Source of the DNA: an uncultured Opitutales bacterium
GTDB taxonomy: Bacteria > Verrucomicrobiota > Verrucomicrobiia > Opitutales > Intestinicryptomonadaceae
Direction: 5' to 3'
Assembly: GCA_900545715.1 (NCBI GenBank)
Contig: URAJ01000009.1
Coordinates: 1 to 64,000, forward strand
DNA: 64,000 bases
This document shows, piece by piece, positions 34,813-43,112 of this stretch (the stretch's first letter is position 1; every line of letters starts with the position of its first letter). The notes under the pieces were generated by a model. The model was given only the letters and a program-made list of their open reading frames with translations. It was not told where the DNA came from and made no database searches. The position numbers were made by a program, and so were the translations under genes.

Positions 34813-36235
34813 CTTTTAGCGGCTCGCCGCGCAAATACCTGTTTATGCTCCGGGCGGCAATCTTCGCCTGGCCCATTGCGCTGATTACGGTTGCCGCGCC
34901 ACTTACGACGTCTCCGCCGGCAAATACTTGCGGTATCGATGTCTGCAAGGTTTCAGGGTCGCATTCTATCGTCCCCTTCCTCGTCGTCTTCAAATCCGGG
35001 CTCGTCATCGGTATTAGCGGGTTCGGGCGGTTGCCTATCGCCACAACCACTACATCGCACGGTATTTGAAATTCGCTTCCCTTTATTTCTATCGGCGAGC
35101 GGCGGCCTGAGGCGTCGGGCTCGCCAAGCTCCATTCTTACGCATTCGAGCGCTATTACTTTGCCGTTGTCGTCGAGCACAACCCTCTTTGGGTTTGTGAG
35201 CATCTGAAATACAACACCTTCGTCTTTCGCGTGGTGTATCTCCTCTTTGCGGGCGGGCATCTGTTCGAGCGCGCGGCGGTAAACTATCGTAGATTTCGCA
35301 CCTATGCGCAGAGCCGTTCTGGACGAGTCCATCGCGACATTTCCGCCGCCAACGGTTATTATGTGCTTCGCCCTGATTGGAGTCGTTCCGTGCTCGGGAA
35401 AATCGTAGGCCTTCATCAGGTTAAAGCGCGTCAGAAATTCGTTCGCTGAGAACACCCCAACTCCGTTCTCGCCGTGTATGCCAAGGAACATCGGCAGCCC
35501 CGCTCCGGAACCCAAAAATACCGCGTCAAACCCCTCATCGAGCAGGCTTTCGAGCGACCTTAATTTTCCTACAACATAGTTTAGATGTATCTTAACGCCA
35601 AGCTTTTTGAGCCCTTCGACTTCGTGAGTGACAATCTCCTTTGGGAGCCTAAATTGCGGAATGCCGTACATCAAAACTCCGCCGGGCAAATGCAAAGCCT
35701 CAAATACCTCTACTTCATGCCCGGCTATCGCCAAGTCCGCCGCAGCCGTTATTCCGGCGGGGCCGCAGCCGATTACCGCAACCCTCTTCCCTGTCGGTGC
35801 CGCCTTCTCGGGCGTCTTTTCAAGATTGTGTTGGCGCACATAGTCCGCCGCGAACCTTTCAAGCGCGCCTATCGCAACTGGCTCTCCGCGGATTCCAAGC
35901 ACGCAGCTTCCCTCGCACTGGTTTTCTTGCGGGCAGACGCGGCCGCACACTGCCGGCAGCGCCGTTTGCGTCTTGAGCTTTTCGGCGGCCGCCTGCGGAT
36001 TACCCTGCGATATCTCTGCTATAAATTGCGGTATGTTTATGTTCACGGGGCACGCCGTCTTGCAGCGGGGCTTCGGGCATTGCAGGCAACGGCTTGCTTC
36101 GTCCATCGCCATTTCAAGAGTTATACCGTAGGGAACTTCCTCAAAATTGGAAGCTCGGCGCGACGGATCCTGCTCGGGCATCTTCATGCGCGGCAGCCCG
36201 GACGCCTTTATTTTCCTTGCTTTCTCTTCTGACAT
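34793..36235 (-). CDS. NfnB/GltD-like FAD- and Fe-S-containing NADPH oxidoreductase
   Basis: 480 residues. N-terminal DPYD_II-type Fe-S domain with cysteine sets CLQCPKPRCKTACPV and CGRVCPQENQCEGSC (about 50-110). FAD-binding GXGXXG-like VAVIGCGPAGITAAADLA at about 150-167, and NADPH-binding VGGGNVAMDSSRTALRIGA at about 300-318 with YRR for the phosphate. In NfnAB the equivalent large subunit holds the bifurcating FAD and the NADP(H) site; GltD and NADPH-dependent glutamate synthase are the closest alternatives, but no GltB is present. It lies 21 bases after the NuoG-NfnA fusion gene, so it is probably the NADPH module of that complex. Confidence 0.88.
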   Translation of the reverse strand: MSEEKARKIKASGLPRMKMPEQDPSRRASNFEEVPYGITLEMAMDEASRCLQCPKPRCKTACPVNINIPQFIAEISQGNPQAAAEKLKTQTALPAVCGRVCPQENQCEGSCVLGIRGEPVAIGALERFAADYVRQHNLEKTPEKAAPTGKRVAVIGCGPAGITAAADLAIAGHEVEVFEALHLPGGVLMYGIPQFRLPKEIVTHEVEGLKKLGVKIHLNYVVGKLRSLESLLDEGFDAVFLGSGAGLPMFLGIHGENGVGVFSANEFLTRFNLMKAYDFPEHGTTPIRAKHIITVGGGNVAMDSSRTALRIGAKSTIVYRRALEQMPARKEEIHHAKDEGVVFQMLTNPKRVVLDDNGKVIALECVRMELGEPDASGRRSPIEIKGSEFQIPCDVVVVAIGNRPNPLIPMTSPDLKTTRKGTIECDPETLQTSIPQVFAGGDVVSGAATVISAMGQAKIAARSINRYLRGEPLKDAPTTV

Positions 36236-36256
36236 TTCAACTCTCCGGAAAATTTT

Positions 36257-38710
36257 TTATTTGGATTGATAGCATTTGCTATTCAGATGGCGGGGCATTG
36301 CCTCCACCTCCAGAAGCCTGTACGCCGAACGCCTCTTTGACAGCTCGTCGAAATCGACCTTATCGAGCCGGAAGAACGGGCCTTCGACGCATGCGAACTT
36401 TGTCTCTCCGCCAACTGTCACTCGGCACGCTCCGCACATTCCGGTTCCGTCCACCATTATCGGGTTCAACGAACAGAACATGTCTATGCTATCTGAAACG
36501 GGCGCCTTTGAGGCGCACTGCTTCATCATAAATACGCACCCGACAGCTATAATCTCGTCGAATTCTCCGCCGCGCTCCTGCATAGCGTTTATGCAGCCGC
36601 CCTTGCGGCCCTCGCTGCCGTCGCGCGTGAACACCATGAGCTCGTCGCTTACTTCAGAAAGCTTGTCTTTATAGTAAAGCATGTATGACGACGACGCCTC
36701 GATAGCGCTGACTACCTTCACCCCGCGCTTTTTCAATTCGCGGGCTATCGAGTATATTGCGGCTATGCCGTAGCAGCCGCCAAGAAGCAGAGCCTTAGAG
36801 CCCGGCTTGAATTGCTCCATGTCAAGCGGCGTCCCGAGCGGCCCGCTCAACACAGCGAGCCTGTCGCCCTTTTGCAAAGACGCTATTTCAGCGCTCGAGC
36901 GGCCGACTTCCTCTATTATAAATTTCACCCAACCTTCGTCAGCATTCCAGTCTATGAGCGTAAACGGCGACCTCTCGCTGTTGGAGTTTGCCATAAGTAT
37001 AGCAAACTGCCCGGGCTTGGCAAATTTTGCGGCCTCCGGCGCCTTTACCGTAAGCTCGTGGAAGTTCGGGACCAACATTTTGTTTTCGAGTATCTCAAAG
37101 CCGTCCGAATTTTTGGCGGCGTCCGCCGCGAGCCTCTCATCGGATTTTTTAAGCCCAAGCATCTGCAAGTCGGGCGCGTAATCGGCAAAGAAATGCCCAA
37201 GAAAGCGGTTTGGCAGAGCCGACTTGTCTTCCGTGGGAGATTTAAAATCGGCAGGCAGCGGTTCGAGCTCGAAATCGTATTTCTTGACGTCCGCCGCAGT
37301 CTTCTTGCACACATCGCACATATAGCCGTTGAGCGGGCGCTGCTCGCCGGCGGAAGCCACCGCCGCGGTCACAGCTATCTTTTTGCCGTCCGCGTCGCCT
37401 ATCGTTCCGGACGTCTCGGCAAACAGACTTATCGGCATTACCACCTCCGCCAATTTCTGCACGGGCGTTTTCAACACGTCGCACACAGCCAAATGCGGTA
37501 TCTTCTTTGCAATTTGCGGCGTAATGTAGTTGCCGTACACCAAAACTGCGGCGTATTTGCCATTTTCCAAATCGGCCAATACGTCGGCAGGAAGGTCGGC
37601 CGCCGAGGAGTCCATAGGCATTTCTATCTCCTTGCCTCCAAATTCTCCGGCGATTGCGCGCATTGCCTTTCGGCTCTCGTAGGTCGCGCCCTTGTTGGAT
37701 ATCACAAGCAACGACCCCTTATTCTCGGAAAGAATTTTAAAAAGCTTTTCGACGGCGTCCTCGGGGCTCGCGGGAACCTGCTCCTTGCCGCGCCTCACCG
37801 CCGCCCTGCGCAGCCTCGTAGGCGCGTTTATTATCTGGGGAAGCGCAAACCTTCCAAGCGGGCATATCGCGCTTTCCTTGTTAAGCGCAACCATTCCTGC
37901 AGATATGATTTTTCCGCCCTTTATGCGCAGGTTTATTTTGCAATGTTTCGGGCACATTGCGCACCTGCTCTCGACAACCTTGTCGGGCTCGCCAAACCAT
38001 TTGCCCCACCTGTCCGTCAGGCAGCCTGTCGGGCAGGCGTCTATGCACGCTCCGCAAAACAGGCATTCCTCCGAGCTCCAAGACCTTCCGAAAGCCGCGG
38101 ATATGCGCGCCTTCTTGCCGCGGTTGGCTATGCTTATCGCGGGCTTTGAGTGTATTTTTTCGCACACCCTAAAGCACCTTCCGCACAATACGCATAAATT
38201 GTGGTCTTTGTCGATAAAAGGATCGTCGCGCTCTACTTTCGACGGGTCGTATATCATCGGAAGCCCTATGTCGCGCACGTATGTGCCAAGCGCCATTTTG
38301 CGAAGCTCGCAACCGGGGCGGTTTGAGCACGACCCGCACCGCGTGGCGGACGTCGCGCGCGTGGGTGTCTTTTTCTCGCTCTCGCACTCCTCGCGCGATT
38401 CGCACACCAAGCACGGCGACGGATGGGAGCTCATCATCAGCTCTATCGTGCGCCTGCGCTGCGTCTCGAGCTGCTCGGACGTCGTGCGCACAACCATTCC
38501 GTCGGCAACGGGCGTCGTGCAAGACGTCGGCGTTCCCCTCATTCCGTCTATCTCGACAACGCACAAACGGCATGCTCCGTACGGCTCAAGCTCATCGTGC
38601 GCGCAAAGTGAAGGTATGAATATTCCGGCTTTCTTCGCCGCCTGCAATACCGTCATTCCGGGTTCTGCCTCTACTTGGCGGCCGTCTATTGTAATCTTAA
38701 AATTGCTCAT
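36257..38710 (-). CDS. NuoG-like iron-sulfur protein fused to an NfnA-like ferredoxin:NAD(P) reductase
   Basis: 817 residues, a fusion. N-terminal [2Fe-2S] ferredoxin domain (CAHDELEPYGACRLCVVEID), an expanded His/Cys region (HPSPCLVCESREECE, then CGSCSNRPGCELRK), two [4Fe-4S] sets (CVLCGRCFRVCE, CLFCGACIDACPTGC, about 170-230), and the CAMCPKHCKI...CPLGRF cluster of the molybdopterin-like region (about 248-290). A degenerate MopB-like domain follows (about 300-440). About 525-800 is an FNR-type FAD/NAD domain (KPGQFAILM, GRSSAEI, LLGGCYGIAAIYSIARELKK) ending in a [2Fe-2S] site DGTGMCGACRVTV, as in NfnA/SudB. No H-cluster motifs, so not a hydrogenase. Start is 5 bases after the HydB-like gene. 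Confidence 0.88.
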   Translation of the reverse strand: MSNFKITIDGRQVEAEPGMTVLQAAKKAGIFIPSLCAHDELEPYGACRLCVVEIDGMRGTPTSCTTPVADGMVVRTTSEQLETQRRRTIELMMSSHPSPCLVCESREECESEKKTPTRATSATRCGSCSNRPGCELRKMALGTYVRDIGLPMIYDPSKVERDDPFIDKDHNLCVLCGRCFRVCEKIHSKPAISIANRGKKARISAAFGRSWSSEECLFCGACIDACPTGCLTDRWGKWFGEPDKVVESRCAMCPKHCKINLRIKGGKIISAGMVALNKESAICPLGRFALPQIINAPTRLRRAAVRRGKEQVPASPEDAVEKLFKILSENKGSLLVISNKGATYESRKAMRAIAGEFGGKEIEMPMDSSAADLPADVLADLENGKYAAVLVYGNYITPQIAKKIPHLAVCDVLKTPVQKLAEVVMPISLFAETSGTIGDADGKKIAVTAAVASAGEQRPLNGYMCDVCKKTAADVKKYDFELEPLPADFKSPTEDKSALPNRFLGHFFADYAPDLQMLGLKKSDERLAADAAKNSDGFEILENKMLVPNFHELTVKAPEAAKFAKPGQFAILMANSNSERSPFTLIDWNADEGWVKFIIEEVGRSSAEIASLQKGDRLAVLSGPLGTPLDMEQFKPGSKALLLGGCYGIAAIYSIARELKKRGVKVVSAIEASSSYMLYYKDKLSEVSDELMVFTRDGSEGRKGGCINAMQERGGEFDEIIAVGCVFMMKQCASKAPVSDSIDMFCSLNPIMVDGTGMCGACRVTVGGETKFACVEGPFFRLDKVDFDELSKRRSAYRLLEVEAMPRHLNSKCYQSK

Positions 38711-38714
38711 GCTC

Positions 38715-40568
38715 TTATCTCCTCGATATTGCCCCGAATCTGCATGTCTGATAGCAGGCTCCGCAGGATATGCACTTGTCGGCGTCTATTGTGTGCGGCT
38801 TTTTCACTCCGCCGGATATCGCGCCGGTCGGACAGACCCTCTCGCATGCAGTGCAACCCGTGCACTTCTCGGCATCGACCGAAAAATGAACAAGCTGCGG
38901 ACAGACCAACGCCGGACAGCGCTTTTCTTTTATGTGCGCCACATATTCGTCCTCAAAATACCTGAGAGTCGTCAGCACGGGGTTAGGCGCAGTCTGCCCA
39001 AGCCCGCATAGCGACGACTGCTTCATCGTAAACGCTATTTTTTTCAGGCGCTCCAAATCCTCCATTTCGCCCTTCCCGGACGTTATTTTCTCGAGAATTG
39101 TATGCATGTGCTGCGTGCCCATTCGGCAGGGTATGCACTTTCCGCAAGACTCGTTTTCCGTGAAGTTGACGAAAAATTTTGCGACTTCCACCATGCAGGA
39201 GTCTTCGTTCATAACCACGAGACCCCCCGACCCTATTATCGAGCCGACAGCCGCAAGGTTCTCGTAATCCACCGGTACAGATAAATGCTCAGGCGTAAGG
39301 CACCCTCCTGATGGACCACCCGTCTGCACGGCCTTGAATTTTTTGCCGTCCGCGCAGCCTCCGCCTATCTTATTTATAATGTCGTCAAGCTTCATTCCAA
39401 GCTCGACTTCTATCAGCCCTGTGCGCATTATCTTGCCCGCAAGCGAAAACGTCTTGGTTCCCTTGCTCTTTTCAGAACCGAGGGCGGAATACATTCCGGC
39501 ACCTTCGCGCATAATTGAACTCACCGCAGCAAGAGTCTCCACATTATTTATATTAGTGGGTTTGCCAAAAAGCCCCTTCGCCGCCGGGAAAGGCGGTTTC
39601 GGGCGCGGCATTGCCCTGACGCCCTCTATGCTCGCCATTAGGGAAGTTTCTTCGCCACAGACAAATGCTCCGGAACCTTTCTTAATTTTTATCTCAAACT
39701 TAAATCCGTTCGGAAGCTCCTTCTTTAAAAGCCCGGCTTCCTCGGCCTGATTTATAGCCTTCTTTAAACGCTGTATCGCAAGCGGATATTCGGAACGCAC
39801 GTATATGTATGCGCATTCGGCGCCTATCGCATAGCCCGCTATCATCAATCCCTCAAGGACACTGTGGGGGTCGCCTTCAAGGACGGATCTATCCATAAAT
39901 GCGCCCGGATCGCCCTCGTCGGCATTGCAGATTATATATTTTATCGGCGAAGTCTTTGAAGCGCGCGCGAATCCCCATTTTACTCCCGTCGGGAATCCGG
40001 CGCCTCCCCTGCCGCGCAATCCGCTTGCCTTCACTTCCTCGATTACCTCTTCCGGCGTCATCGAAAAAGCCCTTTCCAAGCCTTCATATCCGCCGCGGGC
40101 GAGATAATGCCCAAAATTCTCGGGATCTATAACGCCGCAGTTGCGCAGCACAACCCTCTTTTGAAGCTCCACCATCGGATGTTTGCAAAACGGCTTTATT
40201 CCGCGAAATTCACTTTCGCACATTGCCGCCTCCGCTTTTTCAGAAACGGGATTTCCGTTTAGCAGATGTTCTTCGACTAATTTTATAACGTCTTTTGGCT
40301 TTACGTTTGAATATAAAACAGAAGGTTCGCCCTCGCGTTTTATCTCGACGAGCGGCTCGGCATAGCAAAGTCCGATACAGGCGGTTTCCACCACATCTAC
40401 CTTTTCCTCCAAGCCTTTTTCTTTCAGAACCTTTTTAAATTCGTCCATTACCGCGCCGGCCCCAGCCGCGCGTCCGCAAGTTGCGGCTCCGACCATCACG
40501 CGCGCGCTATTCTGGAACTTTTCCCATTCCTTTTTGGCGGCTGCCCTTAAATTTTCGAGAATCTTCAT
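38715..40568 (-). CDS. NuoF/HydB-like NADH-binding flavoprotein of a bifurcating complex
   Basis: 617 residues. N-terminal thioredoxin-like [2Fe-2S] domain (ATCGRAAGAG ... CIGLC, about 28-70), FMN/NADH domain (GRGGAGFPTGVKWG at about 185, NADEGDPGAFMDRSVLEGDP), SLBB domain, [4Fe-4S] site SCGKCIPCRMGT ... SLCGLG, and a C-terminal 2x[4Fe-4S] ferredoxin domain (CTGCTACERVCP, CISCGACYQTC). This full order is that of HydB of electron-bifurcating hydrogenases and of the Stn-type transhydrogenase core, longer than plain NuoF. It should hold the bifurcating FMN and oxidise or reduce NADH. Second gene in the operon. Confidence 0.9.
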   Translation of the reverse strand: MKILENLRAAAKKEWEKFQNSARVMVGAATCGRAAGAGAVMDEFKKVLKEKGLEEKVDVVETACIGLCYAEPLVEIKREGEPSVLYSNVKPKDVIKLVEEHLLNGNPVSEKAEAAMCESEFRGIKPFCKHPMVELQKRVVLRNCGVIDPENFGHYLARGGYEGLERAFSMTPEEVIEEVKASGLRGRGGAGFPTGVKWGFARASKTSPIKYIICNADEGDPGAFMDRSVLEGDPHSVLEGLMIAGYAIGAECAYIYVRSEYPLAIQRLKKAINQAEEAGLLKKELPNGFKFEIKIKKGSGAFVCGEETSLMASIEGVRAMPRPKPPFPAAKGLFGKPTNINNVETLAAVSSIMREGAGMYSALGSEKSKGTKTFSLAGKIMRTGLIEVELGMKLDDIINKIGGGCADGKKFKAVQTGGPSGGCLTPEHLSVPVDYENLAAVGSIIGSGGLVVMNEDSCMVEVAKFFVNFTENESCGKCIPCRMGTQHMHTILEKITSGKGEMEDLERLKKIAFTMKQSSLCGLGQTAPNPVLTTLRYFEDEYVAHIKEKRCPALVCPQLVHFSVDAEKCTGCTACERVCPTGAISGGVKKPHTIDADKCISCGACYQTCRFGAISRR

Positions 40569-40570
40569 GG

Positions 40571-41023
40571 CTATTTCAGGGATTTTAGGATTTTTTCTAT
40601 TTCCGCAAGCGTCACGCGCGCATGAACTTTTTCGTCAACTACCATTGCGGGAGCGAGCGCGCAGGCTCCGAGGCATGCGACTCTTTCCAAGCTCACAAGC
40701 CCGTCGGGCGTAGTCTCGCCCTCCTTTATCCCGAGCCTTTCTTCGAGCGCCGCCAATAGGGAGCCCGATCCCCTTACGTGGCATGCCGTTCCCTTGCATA
40801 CTTTTATAGTGTGCTTGCCGGGCTTTTTGAATTTAAATTGGGCGTAAAAACTCGCGACCGAATAAACATCAGCCTCGGAAACCGAAAAATATTCGGCGCA
40901 CTCTTTTACCGCCTCCGGACTTATAAATCCGTCCTTTTCCTGAATATCCTGCAATACGCTCACGAGATTTTCCCGCTTTGGCGGATATGCCTCGAGAACG
41001 CTCTTAAACCTGCATTCTGTCAT
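40571..41023 (-). CDS. NuoE/HydC-like [2Fe-2S] subunit
   Basis: 150 residues of the thioredoxin-like [2Fe-2S] family. Cluster ligands are VCKGTACHVRG (C-x4-C) and ACLGACALAPAM (C-x3-C), with the N-terminal helical part KRENLVSVLQDIQEKDGFIS as in NuoE. Partner of the HydB-like subunit, whose ATG comes 2 bases after this stop. First gene of the minus-strand operon hydC-hydB-fusion-nfnB-surE (41023 down to 34045). Confidence 0.9.
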   Translation of the reverse strand: MTECRFKSVLEAYPPKRENLVSVLQDIQEKDGFISPEAVKECAEYFSVSEADVYSVASFYAQFKFKKPGKHTIKVCKGTACHVRGSGSLLAALEERLGIKEGETTPDGLVSLERVACLGACALAPAMVVDEKVHARVTLAEIEKILKSLK

Positions 41024-41507
41024 AATCTAAACAAAAGCTTTTATTTTTTGGTTAATATGCGTCTTTTATTATTCAAAAAGCGGCGCTCTTTGAAATTTGG
41101 AAATGATTTCTGATTATCAGAGTCTATTCAGGTTTTTTGCAATATTTTTCCGCGCTTTTTTTCTATTTTTAAAAAAAACTACATTTTTGGACATTTTTTT
41201 TATTCAATCTATTTTTTCATTCAGACTGTTTACTTAATCGTTTGAGCTCATATCTCTATTTTTTATCTCTTACAATTTTGTACTTTTTTATACGCTTCTA
41301 AAATTGTATAAAACTATGTTGATAACCGGTAAATTTTAGCCCAATAAATTGTAAACTTGTAAATAAATTGACGTTCTCCACATTATACACACTTCAATTC
41401 CAAATATTTTAATTTCATAAGTATTTTAAAGACAATCTTAAAAAAAGTTATTACACTTGTTCGCAATTTATAATAATAAAGTTAGATTTAAATTAAAATT
41501 CTTATCA
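41024..41507. other. AT-rich intergenic region upstream of the bifurcating-complex operon
   Basis: 484 bases, about 75-80% A+T, no gene. It should carry the promoter for the operon that starts at 41023. Many A/T runs prevent a confident promoter call. No terminator for rsmB is clear. Confidence 0.5.
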
Positions 41508-42848
41508 TTATAAAATATTCCTCTCAAAAAGAAAAGAACCTGACCCGTCCTTAAAATCATTAGGCAAAGAAGTCCCGCCGCAAACCAGTTTAAATTCCGG
41601 AAAGTTCCTTAAAAACCAATTAGCGTTTTCTTCGTTCTCTTCGGGTTCAATTGAGCAAGTAGAATAAACGAACCTTCCGCCTGTCCTTACAAATTCACTG
41701 GCTTTAGAAATCAATTTCTTTTGAAAGTCGGCGGACTTGCTTATATCGCCTTCGGAAAGTCTGTATCGGGCATCCGGACGCCTCCTTAAAACTCCCGTGT
41801 TGGAACATGGAGCGTCGAGTAAAACACAGTCAAACTTCAAAGGCAAGCCGCTGGATTCGAGCTTTTTTGCGAGTTCTTCCGAATTTAAGTCTGCTTCCAA
41901 TACGTAGGTTTTTAGAAAATTAATCTTTGAAATGTTTTCTCTAAGATTGCCTATACGCGGACCGGGAATGTCAACGCTTACAAGAGTGCTCGATAGGCAT
42001 TTTTCTTCGTCAAAATTAGCCGACTCTCTAATTAAATCTGCGCAAAGTCGCGATTTTCCCCCAGGGGAAGCGCATAAATCCAATACGCATTCGCCAAATT
42101 TTGGATTTAAAAGCGACGGCGCAAAGGAAGTTGAAGGGTCTTGAATGTAAAATTCCCCGGATTCGAGCAACTCCTTTGCGCTTTCCCATTCGCCGCTTTT
42201 TAAAATCTTAAAATTTTTAAAAGGCGCGTCGGATAAAGCGTTTTTATGTTCACTTTCAAGCATCTTGGCTTTTTTGGAACCTGAGGATCTCAAAAATACG
42301 CATGATGGATTTTGATCGTTTTTTAAAATTTCAAGCGTCTTATCCAAACCAAAAGAATCTATCCACTTTTTAACCAGCCATTCGGGGTGGCTATATGCCA
42401 AAGAAATGCTCCCTAATGAGCGCGAATTTTTAGAATCTTCCAAAATTTTTTCAAATTCGGCGGGAAATTTTCTCAATACTGCGTTTAGAAAACCCGATTC
42501 CCCCTTTGAAAAATCGGTCTTTACAAATTCCACCCAGGAATCGACAGACTGAAACGCCTTTTTTCGGCTTAAAATATCGGCACATGCGCAATACAAAGCA
42601 CTTTTTAATGCACTGCGCGGAGGCTTCTTGCAGAGCTTTGAAACTATGTTTTCAATACTTAACAAATTTCTAAGCAGAGTCTTAAAAACAGAGTTAGTAT
42701 CCCCGCTTTTTAATTTGCATCCGTCCGCGTAAAAACTCTTTTCAAATATAGAGTCGGCCTTGAAGCCCGACGTTAAATATCTCTCAACCGCTTTTATAAG
42801 CGCACGCTTCTCCTCAAAATCAAAAGTCTTCCCGACGCACTCTTTCAT
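41508..42848 (-). CDS. rsmB: 16S rRNA (cytosine967-C5)-methyltransferase RsmB
   Basis: 446 residues from MKECVGKTFDFEEKR at 42848 (ATG 42866 would add 6). N-terminal NusB-like helical domain (about 10-135) followed by a Rossmann methyltransferase domain: SAM motif VLDLCASPGGKSRLCADLI (about 258-276), catalytic motif IV LLDAPCSNTGVLRR and catalytic Cys in YSTCSIEPEENE. RsmB methylates C967 of 16S rRNA. The usual partners fmt or def are not adjacent. Divergent from the GreA-family gene. Confidence 0.9.
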   Translation of the reverse strand: MKECVGKTFDFEEKRALIKAVERYLTSGFKADSIFEKSFYADGCKLKSGDTNSVFKTLLRNLLSIENIVSKLCKKPPRSALKSALYCACADILSRKKAFQSVDSWVEFVKTDFSKGESGFLNAVLRKFPAEFEKILEDSKNSRSLGSISLAYSHPEWLVKKWIDSFGLDKTLEILKNDQNPSCVFLRSSGSKKAKMLESEHKNALSDAPFKNFKILKSGEWESAKELLESGEFYIQDPSTSFAPSLLNPKFGECVLDLCASPGGKSRLCADLIRESANFDEEKCLSSTLVSVDIPGPRIGNLRENISKINFLKTYVLEADLNSEELAKKLESSGLPLKFDCVLLDAPCSNTGVLRRRPDARYRLSEGDISKSADFQKKLISKASEFVRTGGRFVYSTCSIEPEENEENANWFLRNFPEFKLVCGGTSLPNDFKDGSGSFLFERNIL

Positions 42849-43112
42849 TTTTCTAATGCAACGCATTCAAAATCTTATCCCAAAACAAAGAAATCCTGCA
42901 ATTTTTTTCCGAAAAAATGTACAAACCACAAAAGACGTCAAAGATAAAATTGACAAATCCTCTGAATGGTCCATTTTAAGGATAATCATAGATTGCGTAA
43001 ACACGTCCACATAACATTGCAATAAGGACAACTTTTACGCTTTTTTTGACATACTGCAAAAATCCCTAAGCGCAAATAATCAACTAAAATACGTTCGGGA
43101 TATTTTTGCAAA

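Noticed and set aside
34793..36235. Glutamate synthase small subunit GltD
   Set aside because: Sequence would fit, but there is no large subunit gene nearby and the gene is coupled to an NfnA-type domain, so NfnB-like is the better call.
36812..38149. Long plus-strand frame opposite the NuoG-NfnA fusion gene
   Set aside because: Shadow of a GC-rich real gene; very Arg/His-rich and without domains, while the minus strand carries clear Fe-S motifs.
36257..38710. [FeFe]-hydrogenase catalytic subunit (HydA)
   Set aside because: The N-terminal Fe-S domains resemble HydA, but the H-cluster motifs (TSCCP, MPCxxK, GCxxGGG types) are absent and the C-terminus is an FNR module.
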